From Thiothrix subterranea (GTDB taxonomy: Bacteria; Pseudomonadota; Gammaproteobacteria; Thiotrichales; Thiotrichaceae): a DNA stretch of 64,000 bases. The stretch spans positions 1,612,001-1,676,000 of the forward strand of contig NZ_CP053482.1 in NCBI RefSeq assembly GCF_016772315.1, given 5' to 3'. The notes beneath the pieces are model-generated. The model was not told where the DNA came from. It did not search any database and saw nothing but the letters and a program-made list of their open reading frames with translations. Numbering within the stretch: position 1 is the first letter of the stretch; each line of letters begins with the position of its first letter. The translations under genes were made by a program, and so were the position numbers. Of the stretch, positions 54,176 to 62,960 are shown piece after piece.

Positions 54176-55414
54176 ATGAACCTCACCCACCTCATGCAGC
54201 GCATTCGTTTGGGCGAAGATTCCACGCTGGAACTCAAACAGATCACTATCAAAGACGCTGGCAAAAATCTTGAGCCACATCCCGATGGTTTATCGGATGA
54301 ATTGGCGGCAATGGGGAATGCCAATGGCGGCTTGATGGTGTTTGGGGTCGACGATAAAACCCGTGCTGTCACAGGGATTCCCGCCGAACATCTGGATCGG
54401 GCAGAAACATGGCTAACTGCCATTTGCACGGATCGTATTAAGCCACCGCTGGAAGTTGTCACCCATCACCTCGAACTACCGGATACACAAGGACAGTTAC
54501 AAGCCGTGATCGTGGTGGAAGTGCCGCGTAGTTTGTGGGTACACCAAAGTGCGAATGGCTATTTCAAACGCATTGGTCACGCCAAACGCGAAATGCAACC
54601 GGATATGTTGGCGCGTTTATTCCAGCAACGCAGTCAGGCGCGGATTGTGCGTTTTGAGGAGCAAGTCGTCCCTAAAGCCAGTTTCGATGATCTTGACGCA
54701 TTGTTATTACGCCGTTTTCTCAAGCCCGACCAAGGTGATGTGATTACCCAATTGGCACGGCTGCATTTGATTGACAATCGTGAGGGTGAAGCCCTGCCCA
54801 CCATTGCGGGGGTATTGCTCTGCACGTTAGACCCAACCAAATGGTTACGTAATGCTGAAATTCTTGCTGTCGCCCATAGCGGCTTGCGGAATGACCCGAA
54901 TGAGCAACTGGATGCACAGGAAATCCGGGGGCCATTGGATAGGCAAATACTGGATGCTTTCCACTTTGTGCGTCGTAACATGACCACGGCGGCACGTAAA
55001 CCCTTGGGGCGCGTGGATTATCCGCAATACCATTTGGGCGCAGTGTTTGAGGCGATTGTGAACGCTGTCGCACATCGGGATTACTCCCTGCACGCGCAAC
55101 GTATTCGCTTGTTCATGTTCGCCGATCGGCTGGAAATCCATTCACCGGGCGCATTGCCTAACACCTTATCGTTGGAGTCGATGAGCCGTTTGTCTGTGCC
55201 GCGTAACGAAATCCTCGCCAGCCTGTTTTCGCGTTATTACCCGGTTGATGAAGTCGGCTTGGGCAAAAGCTACCTGATGGATAGGCGCGGTTTCGGGGTC
55301 GAAATGCTGCTGCGGGAAAGTGAGAAACTGTCTGGTAAATTGCCGAAATACGAGTCGATCAGTGATCTGGAACTGTGTCTAACCATTTATGCACAAACGT
55401 TGCCCACAGAATAG
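54176..55414 (+). CDS. AlbA_2/Schlafen-like ATP-binding protein
   Basis: The 412-residue protein has an N-terminal AlbA_2 domain (about 10-135: EDSTLELKQIT, DELAAMGNANGGLMVFGVDD, YFKRIGHAKREM) and a C-terminal GHKL-type ATPase-like domain (about 270-390: AIVNAVAHRDYSLHAQRIRL, FADRLEIHSPGALP, GFGVEMLLRE). Such proteins are annotated as putative DNA-binding transcriptional regulators; roles in stress or phage defence have been proposed for some. GGAG precedes the ATG. Confidence 0.85.
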   Translation: MNLTHLMQRIRLGEDSTLELKQITIKDAGKNLEPHPDGLSDELAAMGNANGGLMVFGVDDKTRAVTGIPAEHLDRAETWLTAICTDRIKPPLEVVTHHLELPDTQGQLQAVIVVEVPRSLWVHQSANGYFKRIGHAKREMQPDMLARLFQQRSQARIVRFEEQVVPKASFDDLDALLLRRFLKPDQGDVITQLARLHLIDNREGEALPTIAGVLLCTLDPTKWLRNAEILAVAHSGLRNDPNEQLDAQEIRGPLDRQILDAFHFVRRNMTTAARKPLGRVDYPQYHLGAVFEAIVNAVAHRDYSLHAQRIRLFMFADRLEIHSPGALPNTLSLESMSRLSVPRNEILASLFSRYYPVDEVGLGKSYLMDRRGFGVEMLLRESEKLSGKLPKYESISDLELCLTIYAQTLPTE

Positions 55415-55429
55415 ACGGATTTGGCGGCG

Positions 55430-56124
55430 TTACACCGTCAAATACCGCTGAATCAACCCATCATCCAGCGTGTGCATCTCCCCCTCCGCCACGCGCCGCC
55501 CGCGATCCAGAATACAAAACCGATCGCCCACTTTCCGCGCAAACGGCAGTTTCTGTTCCACCAGCAACACCGTCAGCCCAATGTCTTTGTTGAGCTTGCG
55601 GATAATGTCGCCGATTTCCGCCACAATATTCGGCTGAATGCCTTCGGTCGGTTCGTCGAGAATCAGTAATTTCGGGTCAAGCACCAACGCCCGCCCAATC
55701 GCCAACTGTTGCTGTTGCCCGCCGGACAAGTCGCCGCCACGTCGCCCCAGCATTTCCTTCAACACTGGGAATAGCTCAAAAATGAACGGCGAAATACTAC
55801 GCACCTTATCGCGCCGCGCTGGTAAACCGATCAGCAAATTCTCTTCCACCGTCAGCAGCGGAAAAATCTGCCGCCCTTGTGGCACGTAACCAATGCCAAG
55901 GTTGGCACGCTTTTCCGCATCCACCCCCGCAGGTTTTGCCCCTGATACTGAATCACGCCAGCCCGCGCTTTGATCAAGCCCATAATGCACTGGAGCAAGG
56001 TGGTTTTGCCCACGCCATTGCGCCCCATCAGCACGGTGCATTGCCCTTCCGGGACGTGCATTTCCAGATCCCACAGCGTGTGGCTCTCGCCGTAATACTG
56101 ATTGAGTTGTTCGACTTTGAGCAT
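55430..56124 (-). pseudogene. urtE: Urea ABC transporter ATPase UrtE, frameshifted
   Basis: The N-terminal frame (from 56124) reads LKVEQLNQYYGESHTLWDL, Walker A GRNGVGKTT and QYQGQNLRG, then loses the family pattern. The pattern resumes in another frame with VDAEKRANLGIGYVPQGRQI, LSGGQQQQLAIGRAL, Walker B LLILDEPTEGIQPN and the end LIQRYLTV. The break falls on a run of five C at 55924-55928 (five G on the coding strand); six would restore L-R-G-V-D-A-E-K. With that base the protein would be about 231 residues, normal for UrtE. Last gene of the urt operon. Confidence 0.87.
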
Positions 56125-56916
56125 TTATTCCCCCAAATACACTTCGATCACGCGCTGATCGTTTTGCACTTCATCCATTGTGCCTTCGGCTAACACGCTG
56201 CCTTGGTGTAGCACCGTGACCTTGTTGGCGATGGAACGCACAAAATCCATGTCATGTTCCACCACTACCACCGAATGCTTGCCTGCCAGAGAGGTGAGCA
56301 ATTCGGCAGTACGCTCCATTTCCTGATGCGTCATTCCCGCCACAGGCTCGTCAACCAGCAGCAAATACGGCTTTTGCACCAGCAACATGCCGATTTCCAG
56401 CCATTGCTTTTGCCCGTGCGATAACGCACCTGCTTGCTGATGGTAGTTTTCGGTCAAGCCGATGGTGTGCAAGGTTTCATCAATCAAGGCTTGCTGTTCG
56501 CCGCTCAAACGGGCGCGGAGGCTGTACCACACGCTTTTATTGCCGTGCATCGCCAGTTCCAGATTTTCGGCGACGCTGTGCGACTCGAATACGGTGGGTT
56601 TCTGGAATTTGCGCCCGATACCCGCGTTAGCGATTTCGGGTTCGGAGAGTTTCAGCAAATCCACGGTTTGCCCGAACCACGCCTGCCCGCTGTTGGGGCG
56701 GGTTTTGCCGGTGATAATGTCCATCATGGTGGTTTTGCCCGCGCCGTTGGGGCCGATGATGCAACGCAATTCGCCGGAGTCGATGTACAACGTCAGATCG
56801 TTAATGGCTTTGAAACCGTCAAAGCTGACGTTTAACCCTTCCAGATACAGAATCGCCTTGTGGCTGGCATCCGGTTGCCCCGCTTCCGCTTGGCGTAAAT
56901 GTGCGCCTTCGCTCAT
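56125..56916 (-). CDS. urtD: Urea ABC transporter ATP-binding protein UrtD
   Basis: The 263-residue ATPase has Walker A GPNGAGKTT, the signature ALSHGQKQWLEIGMLL, Walker B LLLVDEPVAGMT and the switch VVVEHDMDFV. SHGQKQWLEI is characteristic of UrtD within the branched-chain-type ABC ATPases. The ATG at 56916 has GGAGGG upstream and overlaps the urtC stop by four bases; urtE follows directly. Confidence 0.94.
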   Translation of the reverse strand: MSEGAHLRQAEAGQPDASHKAILYLEGLNVSFDGFKAINDLTLYIDSGELRCIIGPNGAGKTTMMDIITGKTRPNSGQAWFGQTVDLLKLSEPEIANAGIGRKFQKPTVFESHSVAENLELAMHGNKSVWYSLRARLSGEQQALIDETLHTIGLTENYHQQAGALSHGQKQWLEIGMLLVQKPYLLLVDEPVAGMTHQEMERTAELLTSLAGKHSVVVVEHDMDFVRSIANKVTVLHQGSVLAEGTMDEVQNDQRVIEVYLGE

Positions 56917-58025
56917 GCCGCAGCCCTCCGTTGTAACCAGCCTTTTGCTTGAAACTGTTGCACCAGCCCTGCCAAGCCTTGCGGCAAATACAGCGTGACC
57001 AGCACGAATAACGCACCTAACATAAAAATCCACGATTCCGGCATCAGTCCGGTGAACACCGTTTTGGCGTAGTTGACCAGAATCGCGCCTAGCACCGCGC
57101 CGTAGAGCGTGGCACGCCCACCAATCGCTACCCAAATGACGATTTCAATCGAGTTGAGCGGGGAAAATTCGCCGGGGTTGATAATGCCGACTTGCGGTAC
57201 ATACAACGCGCCCGCGACACCTGCCAGCATTGCCGACACGGTAAACACCCACACCTTGTAGTGTTCGACGCGGTAGCCAACGAAACGGGTACGGCTTTCC
57301 GCATCCCGAATCGCCACCACAATCCGCCCCAGCTTGGAGTTGATAATGTAACGACACAGCAAATACCCGCCCGCCAACGCCAACCCTGACAGCACGAACA
57401 AGGTCATGCGCGTATTGTCCGATTGCAGGCTGAAACCGAGAATATCCTTGAAATCGGTCAGCCCATTATTACCGCCAAAGCCCATTTCATTGCGGAAAAA
57501 CGCCAGCAACAGCGCGTAAGTCAGCGCTTGGGTAATGATCGACAAATACACCCCCGTCACCCGTGAGCGAAACGCCAACCAGCCAAACACAAACGCCAGC
57601 AGCCCCGGTACGAGCAACACCATCAGCATCGCAAACCAGAACATATCAAAGCCCTGCCAAAACCACGGCAGTTCTTTCCAGCTCAAAAACACCATGAAAT
57701 CCGGCAGTTCTGGATTGCCATACACGCCACGATCACCGATTTGGCGCATCAAATACATGCCCATTGCGTAACCGCCGAGCGCAAAGAATGCCCCGTGTCC
57801 GAGGCTGAGGATTCCCAGATACCCCCACACCAAATCCACCGCCACGGCTAACAATGCGTAGGTCAAATACTTGCCGAGCAACGTCACCAAATACGTCGGC
57901 ATGTGCAGAAAACTGCCTTCCGGCACGAGCAAATTCAAGACAGGAACAAGCACCAACACCAGCGCCAATACCGCCAGCATGATTTGCCCACCCCGATCGT
58001 TTTGCAGAATACGTGTGATGAACAT
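56913..58025 (-). CDS. urtC: Urea ABC transporter permease UrtC
   Basis: The 370-residue integral membrane protein has about ten hydrophobic segments and the LivM-type motif set: VDLVWGYLGILSLGHGAFFALGG is split here as VWGYLGILSLGHGAFFA, with GFGGNNGLTDFKDILGF and RVEHYKVWVFTVSAMLAGVAG further on. With UrtB it forms the channel for urea. It starts 3 bp after the urtB stop and overlaps urtD. Confidence 0.94.
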   Translation of the reverse strand: MFITRILQNDRGGQIMLAVLALVLVLVPVLNLLVPEGSFLHMPTYLVTLLGKYLTYALLAVAVDLVWGYLGILSLGHGAFFALGGYAMGMYLMRQIGDRGVYGNPELPDFMVFLSWKELPWFWQGFDMFWFAMLMVLLVPGLLAFVFGWLAFRSRVTGVYLSIITQALTYALLLAFFRNEMGFGGNNGLTDFKDILGFSLQSDNTRMTLFVLSGLALAGGYLLCRYIINSKLGRIVVAIRDAESRTRFVGYRVEHYKVWVFTVSAMLAGVAGALYVPQVGIINPGEFSPLNSIEIVIWVAIGGRATLYGAVLGAILVNYAKTVFTGLMPESWIFMLGALFVLVTLYLPQGLAGLVQQFQAKGWLQRRAAA

Positions 58026-58028
58026 GGT

Positions 58029-59591
58029 CTAATCCCCCGCTGCCCGACCTTTTTGTGGGAATAGCCCACGCGGTCGTTTCTGGATGAATAAAATGATGAA
58101 AACCAGCACCAGAATTTTGGCAAGCACTGCCCCCGCCCACGGTTCAAGCACCTTGTTGACCACGCCCAGCGACAAACCTGCCACCAGCGTTCCCCACAAA
58201 TTGCCGACCCCGCCGAACACCACCACCATGAACGAATCAATGATGTAAGCCTGCCCCAGATTCGGCCCCACGTTGGTCAACTGACTGAGCGCGACACCCG
58301 CGACACCCGCAATCCCCGAACCCAGACCGAAGGTCAACGCATCAACCCGCGCCGAACGCACCCCCATTGCCCGCGCCATTGCCCGATTCTGCGATACCGC
58401 GCGTACCTGCAAGCCCAGATTGGTATTGCGCAATACGAAATACAGCAGCGCAAACACCATCAGGCAAAACAGCACAATGTAGAGGCGGTTGTAGGTCAGC
58501 GAGAGCACGCTATTGATTTCCAGCGAACCCGACATCCACGACGGGTTGGACACCGGTACGTTTTGCGGCGAAATCACCGTGCGCACCAGTTGTTGCAGGA
58601 TCAGGCTGATACCAAAGGTTGCCAGCAAAGTTTCCAGCGGTCGCCCGTACAAATGGCGGATCACGGTGCGCTCGATCAAAATCCCCATTAACCCCGACAC
58701 GATGAACGCCGCAGGCACTGCCACAAACAGCGAGTAATCAATAAAGTTGGGCATGAGCTGCTGCACGATGTAAGTGGTATACGCCCCCAACATGATCAGC
58801 TCGCCATGCGCCATATTGATTACGCCCATCACCCCAAAGGTAATCGCCAAGCCAATCGCCGCCAGCACCAGCACCGAACCGAGGCTCAAGCCGAAAAACA
58901 GCGTTTCGACATGCCCGTACAACGCGGCGGTGTCTTCAATACTGCGCAAGGCTTCCTGTGCGGCTTTGGCAACCTCGGCATCGCTATCGGTGGTCATCGT
59001 AGTCAAGCGATTGCGTACACCGGGGTGTAAATTGCCTGCGAGTGAAGCAATCGCTGCCAATCGCACAGGCTTTTCTGCGGCATTCAAATCCGCCATTGCC
59101 AAGCCGAGTGACAAGGCTTCTTTGACGGCAGAATCCGTTTCTTTTTCCAGCAAGCCGCGTAATTGTCCTGCCATTTCCGGCGTGACCGTTTCCAGCAAAC
59201 CATTAGCGGATGTGAGGCGTACTGCGGCATCGGGGTGGCTTAAACTGAGTTGTCCAATTGCGCCGCGCACGTATTTGCGCAAACTGTTATTGGTGGGAAT
59301 TTTGCGCAATTCATCGCCGGTGTTGCCATCCTTGGCGATGACTAGCGTTCCTTGTGCTTTGTCTTGATAGAGCTTGCCATCTAACAAGGCTTGCAAATAC
59401 GGCACTGCTTCCGGGTCGCCGCTGGCTGCCAACAAATCCACCGCTTCGCGGGTTTTGTCGAAAGAAGCTTCCTGAAACAAGGGCGCGGCTTGGGTGAGGG
59501 TTGCGCTTTGCTGCTCAGCTTGTAGCGGTGGGCAAACCCACAACAACACGCTCAATAGCAACAGGCGGGTGAAATCATACGTTTTCAGCAT
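58029..59591 (-). CDS. urtB: Urea ABC transporter permease UrtB
   Basis: The 520-residue protein has a signal peptide-like start (LLLLSVLLWVCPPLQA), a periplasmic helical repeat region of about 190 residues (HEAT-like, e.g. DLLAASGDPEAVPYLQALLD) characteristic of UrtB, and a LivH-type permease domain from about 225 (LFFGLSLGSVLVLAAIGLAI, GVMGVINMAHGELIMLGAY, GSGIAGVAGVALSQLTNVGP). The ATG at 59591 opens the signal segment; the longer frame upstream crosses the terminator-like hairpin. Confidence 0.93.
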   Translation of the reverse strand: MLKTYDFTRLLLLSVLLWVCPPLQAEQQSATLTQAAPLFQEASFDKTREAVDLLAASGDPEAVPYLQALLDGKLYQDKAQGTLVIAKDGNTGDELRKIPTNNSLRKYVRGAIGQLSLSHPDAAVRLTSANGLLETVTPEMAGQLRGLLEKETDSAVKEALSLGLAMADLNAAEKPVRLAAIASLAGNLHPGVRNRLTTMTTDSDAEVAKAAQEALRSIEDTAALYGHVETLFFGLSLGSVLVLAAIGLAITFGVMGVINMAHGELIMLGAYTTYIVQQLMPNFIDYSLFVAVPAAFIVSGLMGILIERTVIRHLYGRPLETLLATFGISLILQQLVRTVISPQNVPVSNPSWMSGSLEINSVLSLTYNRLYIVLFCLMVFALLYFVLRNTNLGLQVRAVSQNRAMARAMGVRSARVDALTFGLGSGIAGVAGVALSQLTNVGPNLGQAYIIDSFMVVVFGGVGNLWGTLVAGLSLGVVNKVLEPWAGAVLAKILVLVFIILFIQKRPRGLFPQKGRAAGD

Positions 59592-59611
59592 ACGTGTACC
59601 TGAATACCGTG

Positions 59612-59666
59612 AAAAAACGGGGCATCTGTCAGAGAGACTGTGGAGGAGAGCAGCGACAGATACCCC
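59612..59666 (-). terminator. Terminator-like hairpin between urtA and urtB
   Basis: On the minus strand GGGGTATCTGTC (59666-59655) pairs with GACAGATGCCCC (59630-59619), 11 of 12 bases, and is followed by GTTTTTT. It lies inside the urt operon, 27 bp after the urtA stop, and should let only part of transcription pass from the binding-protein gene to the permease genes. Confidence 0.7.
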
Positions 59667-59692
59667 TGTGAAAAACAGTTTTCTAAACCTAT

Positions 59693-61003
59693 TTATTCGT
59701 ACTTCTGCCCAGAGCACTTCTTGGTTTCGGTATTGAAGTTGCCGCAAGGCTTGCCGTCGGTTTCCTTGCCTGTCCAATCCGCGACGATGTTTTTGGAATC
59801 CGGCAGGAAGTCAGACCATGCGTCGCCCGGTACTTCTGGGGTTTTGGAAACGACTTCAAATTGACCGTTTTCTTGAATTTCGCCAATCAGCACCGGTTTG
59901 GTCAAATGGTGGTTTGGCAGCATTTTCGCCGTGCCGCCTGTGAGGTTCGGGACTTCCTGACCAATCATGGCTTCAGCTACTTTATCGGTGTCGGTGGATT
60001 TGGCTTGTTCAACCGCTTTTACCCACATATTGAAGCCGATGACGTGCGCTTCCATTGGGTCGTTGGTGACGCGCTTGTCGTTCTTGGTGTATGCCTTCCA
60101 CTGCTTGATGAACTCTTTATTGCCGTCGTTTTCGACGCTCATGAAGTAGTTCCATGCCGCCAAGTGACCGACCAGTGGCTTGGTGTCGATACCGGAGAGT
60201 TCCTCTTCACCCACGGAGAAGGCGACCACGGGGATGTCTTCCGCAGAAATGCCTTGGTTGCCCAGTTCTTTGTAGAACGGTACGTTGGCATCGCCGTTGA
60301 TGGTGGAAACCACGGCAGTTTTCTTGCCTTCGCCGCCGAATTTCTTGATGTCAGCCACGATGGACTGCCAGTCGGAATGACCGAACGGGGTGTAGTTGAT
60401 CATGATGTCTTTTTCATCGACACCTTTGGATTTCAAATACGCTTCCAGAATCTTGTTGGTGGTGCGCGGGTAAACATAGTCCGTACCTGCCAAGACCCAG
60501 CGTTTCACTTCGCCTTCTTTCATCAGGTAATCAACCGCTGGAATTGCTTGTTGGTTCGGCGCTGCACCGGTATAGAACACGTTTTTGGAAGACTCTTCAC
60601 CTTCGTACTGTACAGGGTAGAACAGCAGGCTGTTTTTCTCTTCAAACACCGGCAATACGGATTTGCGGGAAACGGATGTCCAGCAACCGAAGGTCGCCGC
60701 TACTTTGTCTTTCTCGATCAGGTCACGCGCTTTTTCCGCAAACAAAGGCCAGTTGGAAGCCGGGTCAACCACCACGGCTTCCAGTTGCTTGCCCAGTACG
60801 CCACCTTTTTTGTTTTGCTCATCAATCAACATCAGCATGGTGTCTTTCAGCGTGGTTTCGCTGATCGCCATGGTGCCGGAGAGGGAATGCAATACGCCAA
60901 CCTTGATGGTGTCATCGGCAGCCATTGCCAAGCTGGATGTACCCAGCGCCGCAGCCATACTCACAACCAACAAAGTTTGTTTGAAAACGTTTTTAAGAAA
61001 CAT
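59693..61003 (-). CDS. urtA: Urea ABC transporter substrate-binding protein UrtA
   Basis: The 436-residue periplasmic protein has a signal peptide (LVVSMAAALGTSSLAMA) and the UrtA pattern: DDTIKVGVLHSLSGTMAISE, then FGCWTSVSRKSVLPVFEEKN, FYPVQYEGEESSKNVFYTGA and LVGHLAAWNYFMS. It binds urea with high affinity. AGGAG precedes the ATG. It is first in the urt operon behind a sigma-54-like promoter and a candidate NtrC site. Confidence 0.96.
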   Translation of the reverse strand: MFLKNVFKQTLLVVSMAAALGTSSLAMAADDTIKVGVLHSLSGTMAISETTLKDTMLMLIDEQNKKGGVLGKQLEAVVVDPASNWPLFAEKARDLIEKDKVAATFGCWTSVSRKSVLPVFEEKNSLLFYPVQYEGEESSKNVFYTGAAPNQQAIPAVDYLMKEGEVKRWVLAGTDYVYPRTTNKILEAYLKSKGVDEKDIMINYTPFGHSDWQSIVADIKKFGGEGKKTAVVSTINGDANVPFYKELGNQGISAEDIPVVAFSVGEEELSGIDTKPLVGHLAAWNYFMSVENDGNKEFIKQWKAYTKNDKRVTNDPMEAHVIGFNMWVKAVEQAKSTDTDKVAEAMIGQEVPNLTGGTAKMLPNHHLTKPVLIGEIQENGQFEVVSKTPEVPGDAWSDFLPDSKNIVADWTGKETDGKPCGNFNTETKKCSGQKYE

Positions 61004-61050
61004 TGGGTCACTCCTGAATGATGGATGAAAGGTGTAATCTGTTCAGGAAT

Positions 61051-61067
61051 AAGCACAAAGCGTGCCA
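61051..61067 (-). promoter_or_regulatory. Sigma-54-like promoter of urtA
   Basis: On the minus strand TGGCACGCTTTGTGCTT has GG and GC separated by exactly 10 nt and matches TGGCACG-N4-TTGC with one change (GTGC). Transcription would begin near 61041, about 38 nt before the urtA ATG. Nitrogen control of urea uptake by sigma-54 is expected from other bacteria. Confidence 0.65.
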
Positions 61068-61090
61068 GATAGTACGGTCGTTGTATTTGC

Positions 61091-61105
61091 GCACCAAGCT
61101 GATGC
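61091..61105. promoter_or_regulatory. NtrC-like site upstream of urtA
   Basis: GCACCAAGCTGATGC fits the NtrC pattern GCAC-N7-GTGC with one mismatch (ATGC). A second GCACCA half-site is 30 bp further upstream at 61121. Both lie 25-75 bp upstream of the sigma-54-like promoter, close for an enhancer but possible. Confidence 0.45.
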
Positions 61106-61155
61106 AAAAAAACAACGTTTGCACCATTAATGACGTTTGCGAAAACGACGGGCAT

Positions 61156-61179
61156 AAAAAAGGGATGCCGTAGCATCCC
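61156..61179 (-). terminator. Intrinsic terminator after the TorF-like porin gene
   Basis: On the minus strand GGGATGC-TACG-GCATCCC (61179-61162) is followed by TTTTTT (61161-61156), a textbook Rho-independent terminator 24 bp after the porin stop codon. It separates the porin gene from the urtA promoter. Confidence 0.9.
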
Positions 61180-61202
61180 TCTTCAAAACCATCAAGTGGA
61201 AT

Positions 61203-61868
61203 TTATTTAGTCAGTGGCAAGGTGTAGTTCACCAAAAACTGTGGGTTATCGTCTACTGTGTCATTGTCGACGACAAACTGGCTCACAGCAAAGCCGAGGT
61301 TGTCATTATACTGATAGCCGAGCTGAATATGACCAGGGCTGGCACCTTCGTCATACATGTGCTGCCCGTACATGGCGGAGTATTTGTCTTTGGTGTATTT
61401 CGCGGTGACATAGCGGTATTCATTGGCATCGTCACCTTCCAGTGCTTCATACAACGTGACGTTTGCAGGGCCTGCGCCAACGGAAACCACGGCATCAACC
61501 AGATCACCCGCGCCGATATTGCCTTTGCCAGCATCAGGGTAAACATAAGTCCAGAGGCTTGCATCCACATCCAAAGCGCCTACTTTACCGCCCCAACCAG
61601 CGTACAAATCATACTCTGTACCCAAGGTAGCATCGCCGGAAGAACCCCAGATACCTGCATATGCACCAGAACCGTGTTTTACTTTCAGATCACCATAAAC
61701 AGCCGCATCGCCATCACCCAGATCGTAACCACGCCACAAATACATGTTGGCAACGCCAGCGGAAGCCGAGACTTCTGCACCAGAACCCGCATGTGCAGCG
61801 GGTGCAGCCAACACAGCCGCAGACAACATCACCAGAAGACTACTAGCAAGCGTTTTTTTAGTATGCAT
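61203..61868 (-). CDS. TorF-family outer-membrane protein
   Basis: The 221-residue protein has a signal peptide (SSLLVMLSAAVLAAPAAHA) and a beta-barrel-like body of amphipathic strands with the TIGR02001/TorF opening SASAGVANMYLWRGYDLGDG. The last residues LVNYTLPLTK suit barrel assembly. It may pass small polar solutes; its place next to urtA suggests a role in urea or amide uptake, which is inference. The ATG at 61868 is chosen over 61880 because MHTKKTLA opens the signal. Confidence 0.82.
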   Translation of the reverse strand: MHTKKTLASSLLVMLSAAVLAAPAAHAGSGAEVSASAGVANMYLWRGYDLGDGDAAVYGDLKVKHGSGAYAGIWGSSGDATLGTEYDLYAGWGGKVGALDVDASLWTYVYPDAGKGNIGAGDLVDAVVSVGAGPANVTLYEALEGDDANEYRYVTAKYTKDKYSAMYGQHMYDEGASPGHIQLGYQYNDNLGFAVSQFVVDNDTVDDNPQFLVNYTLPLTK

Positions 61869-62169
61869 ACAACACCTCAAACGTAATTATAAATAGGAAC
61901 CAACCACATCACCTTGAAAAGTAACAGGGTATTGGCTGCCAAATCCAAAGCAATATCCATGCCAGCATTAGCCACTGCGAATATTCAGCATCAGATATGT
62001 GCACACCAAGCGCATCTCGCACCATTTCGAGGCAGGTAGTCTTTATGCCTGTTCTAGCAACCGCAATTCAAGCAATTTCTAGGTGAATGGCAGCCAATCG
62101 CTTGCTTTATTGATCAGATTGGATTATTGCTTTGTGCATTCGTGATTAGCCCAGCGAGAAACGTGATAA
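61869..62169. other. Gap of 301 bp with no gene
   Basis: This interval divides the minus-strand porin gene from the plus-strand amino-acid transporter and should hold both promoters. I see no open frame, repeat or clear sigma-54 element; GG and GC dinucleotide pairs near 62090-62130 have the wrong spacing. Confidence 0.5.
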
Positions 62170-62943
62170 ATGCCCCCGGAACATGCCCTTGTCGTCCGTA
62201 ATATCAAAAAACGCTTCGGTGATTTAGCCGTCCTCAATGGCATTTCACTCACAGCCCACAAAGGCGACGTGATTTCCCTATTAGGATCAAGCGGTTCAGG
62301 CAAAAGCACCCTGCTACGCTGCATCAATCTGCTCGAAACACCTGATGAAGGCGAGGTCTATGTCACCGGCGAATTGATCGACATGACCCGCGACCGCCAA
62401 GGCAAAACCGTTCCCAAAAGCCAGAAACAAGTTGATCACATCCGCACCCGTTTAGGCATGGTCTTCCAAGGCTTCAACCTGTGGAGCCACCGCACCATTT
62501 TGGAAAACATTATCGAAGCACCCGTGCATGTCCTCGGCATTCCCAAAGCCGAAGCCAAAGAATACGCCCTCGAATTGCTGCACAAAGTCGGCATTGCCAA
62601 TAAAGCTGACAGTTACCCCGATCATTTATCCGGCGGACAGCAACAGCGGGTGGCGATTGCGCGAGCACTGGCGATGAAACCCGCCGTGATGCTGTTCGAT
62701 GAACCGACTTCCGCGCTTGACCCCGAACTAGTCGGCGAAGTATTGCGCGTCATGCGCCAGCTTGCCGACGAAGGCATGACCATGCTGGTCGTCACCCACG
62801 AAATGGGCTTTGCCCGCGAAGTATCCTCACAAGTGATCTTTTTGCACCAAGGGCAAATCGAAGAACAGGGCAGCCCCGCACAAGTCTTCAATAACCCGCG
62901 TTCGGAACGTTGCCAACAATTTCTCGCCACTCAGCTCAAATAA
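62170..62943 (+). CDS. Polar amino-acid ABC transporter ATP-binding protein (HisP-like)
   Basis: The 257-residue ATPase has Walker [10 protein letters not shown], signature [15 protein letters not shown], Walker [15 protein letters not shown] and the switch in [35 protein letters not shown] is typical of the HisP/ArtP/OccP type that imports basic or polar amino acids. The ATG has only a weak ribosome site. A binding-protein gene follows after 17 bp. Confidence 0.92.
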   Translation: MPPEHALVVRNIKKRFGDLAVLNGISLTAHKGDVISLLGSSGSGKSTLLRCINLLETPDEGEVYVTGELIDMTRDRQGKTVPKSQKQVDHIRTRLGMVFQGFNLWSHRTILENIIEAPVHVLGIPKAEAKEYALELLHKVGIANKADSYPDHLSGGQQQRVAIARALAMKPAVMLFDEPTSALDPELVGEVLRVMRQLADEGMTMLVVTHEMGFAREVSSQVIFLHQGQIEEQGSPAQVFNNPRSERCQQFLATQLK

Positions 62944-62960
62944 CCCAATAGGAGACAACC

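Noticed and set aside
59861-61021. 386-codon plus-strand frame opposite urtA
   Set aside because: It is the antisense shadow of urtA; composition is odd (His/Phe/Val-rich) and no motif is seen.
62040-62169. Sigma-54 promoter before the amino-acid ABC operon
   Set aside because: GG and GC pairs are present, but spacings are 6 or 13 nt rather than 10.
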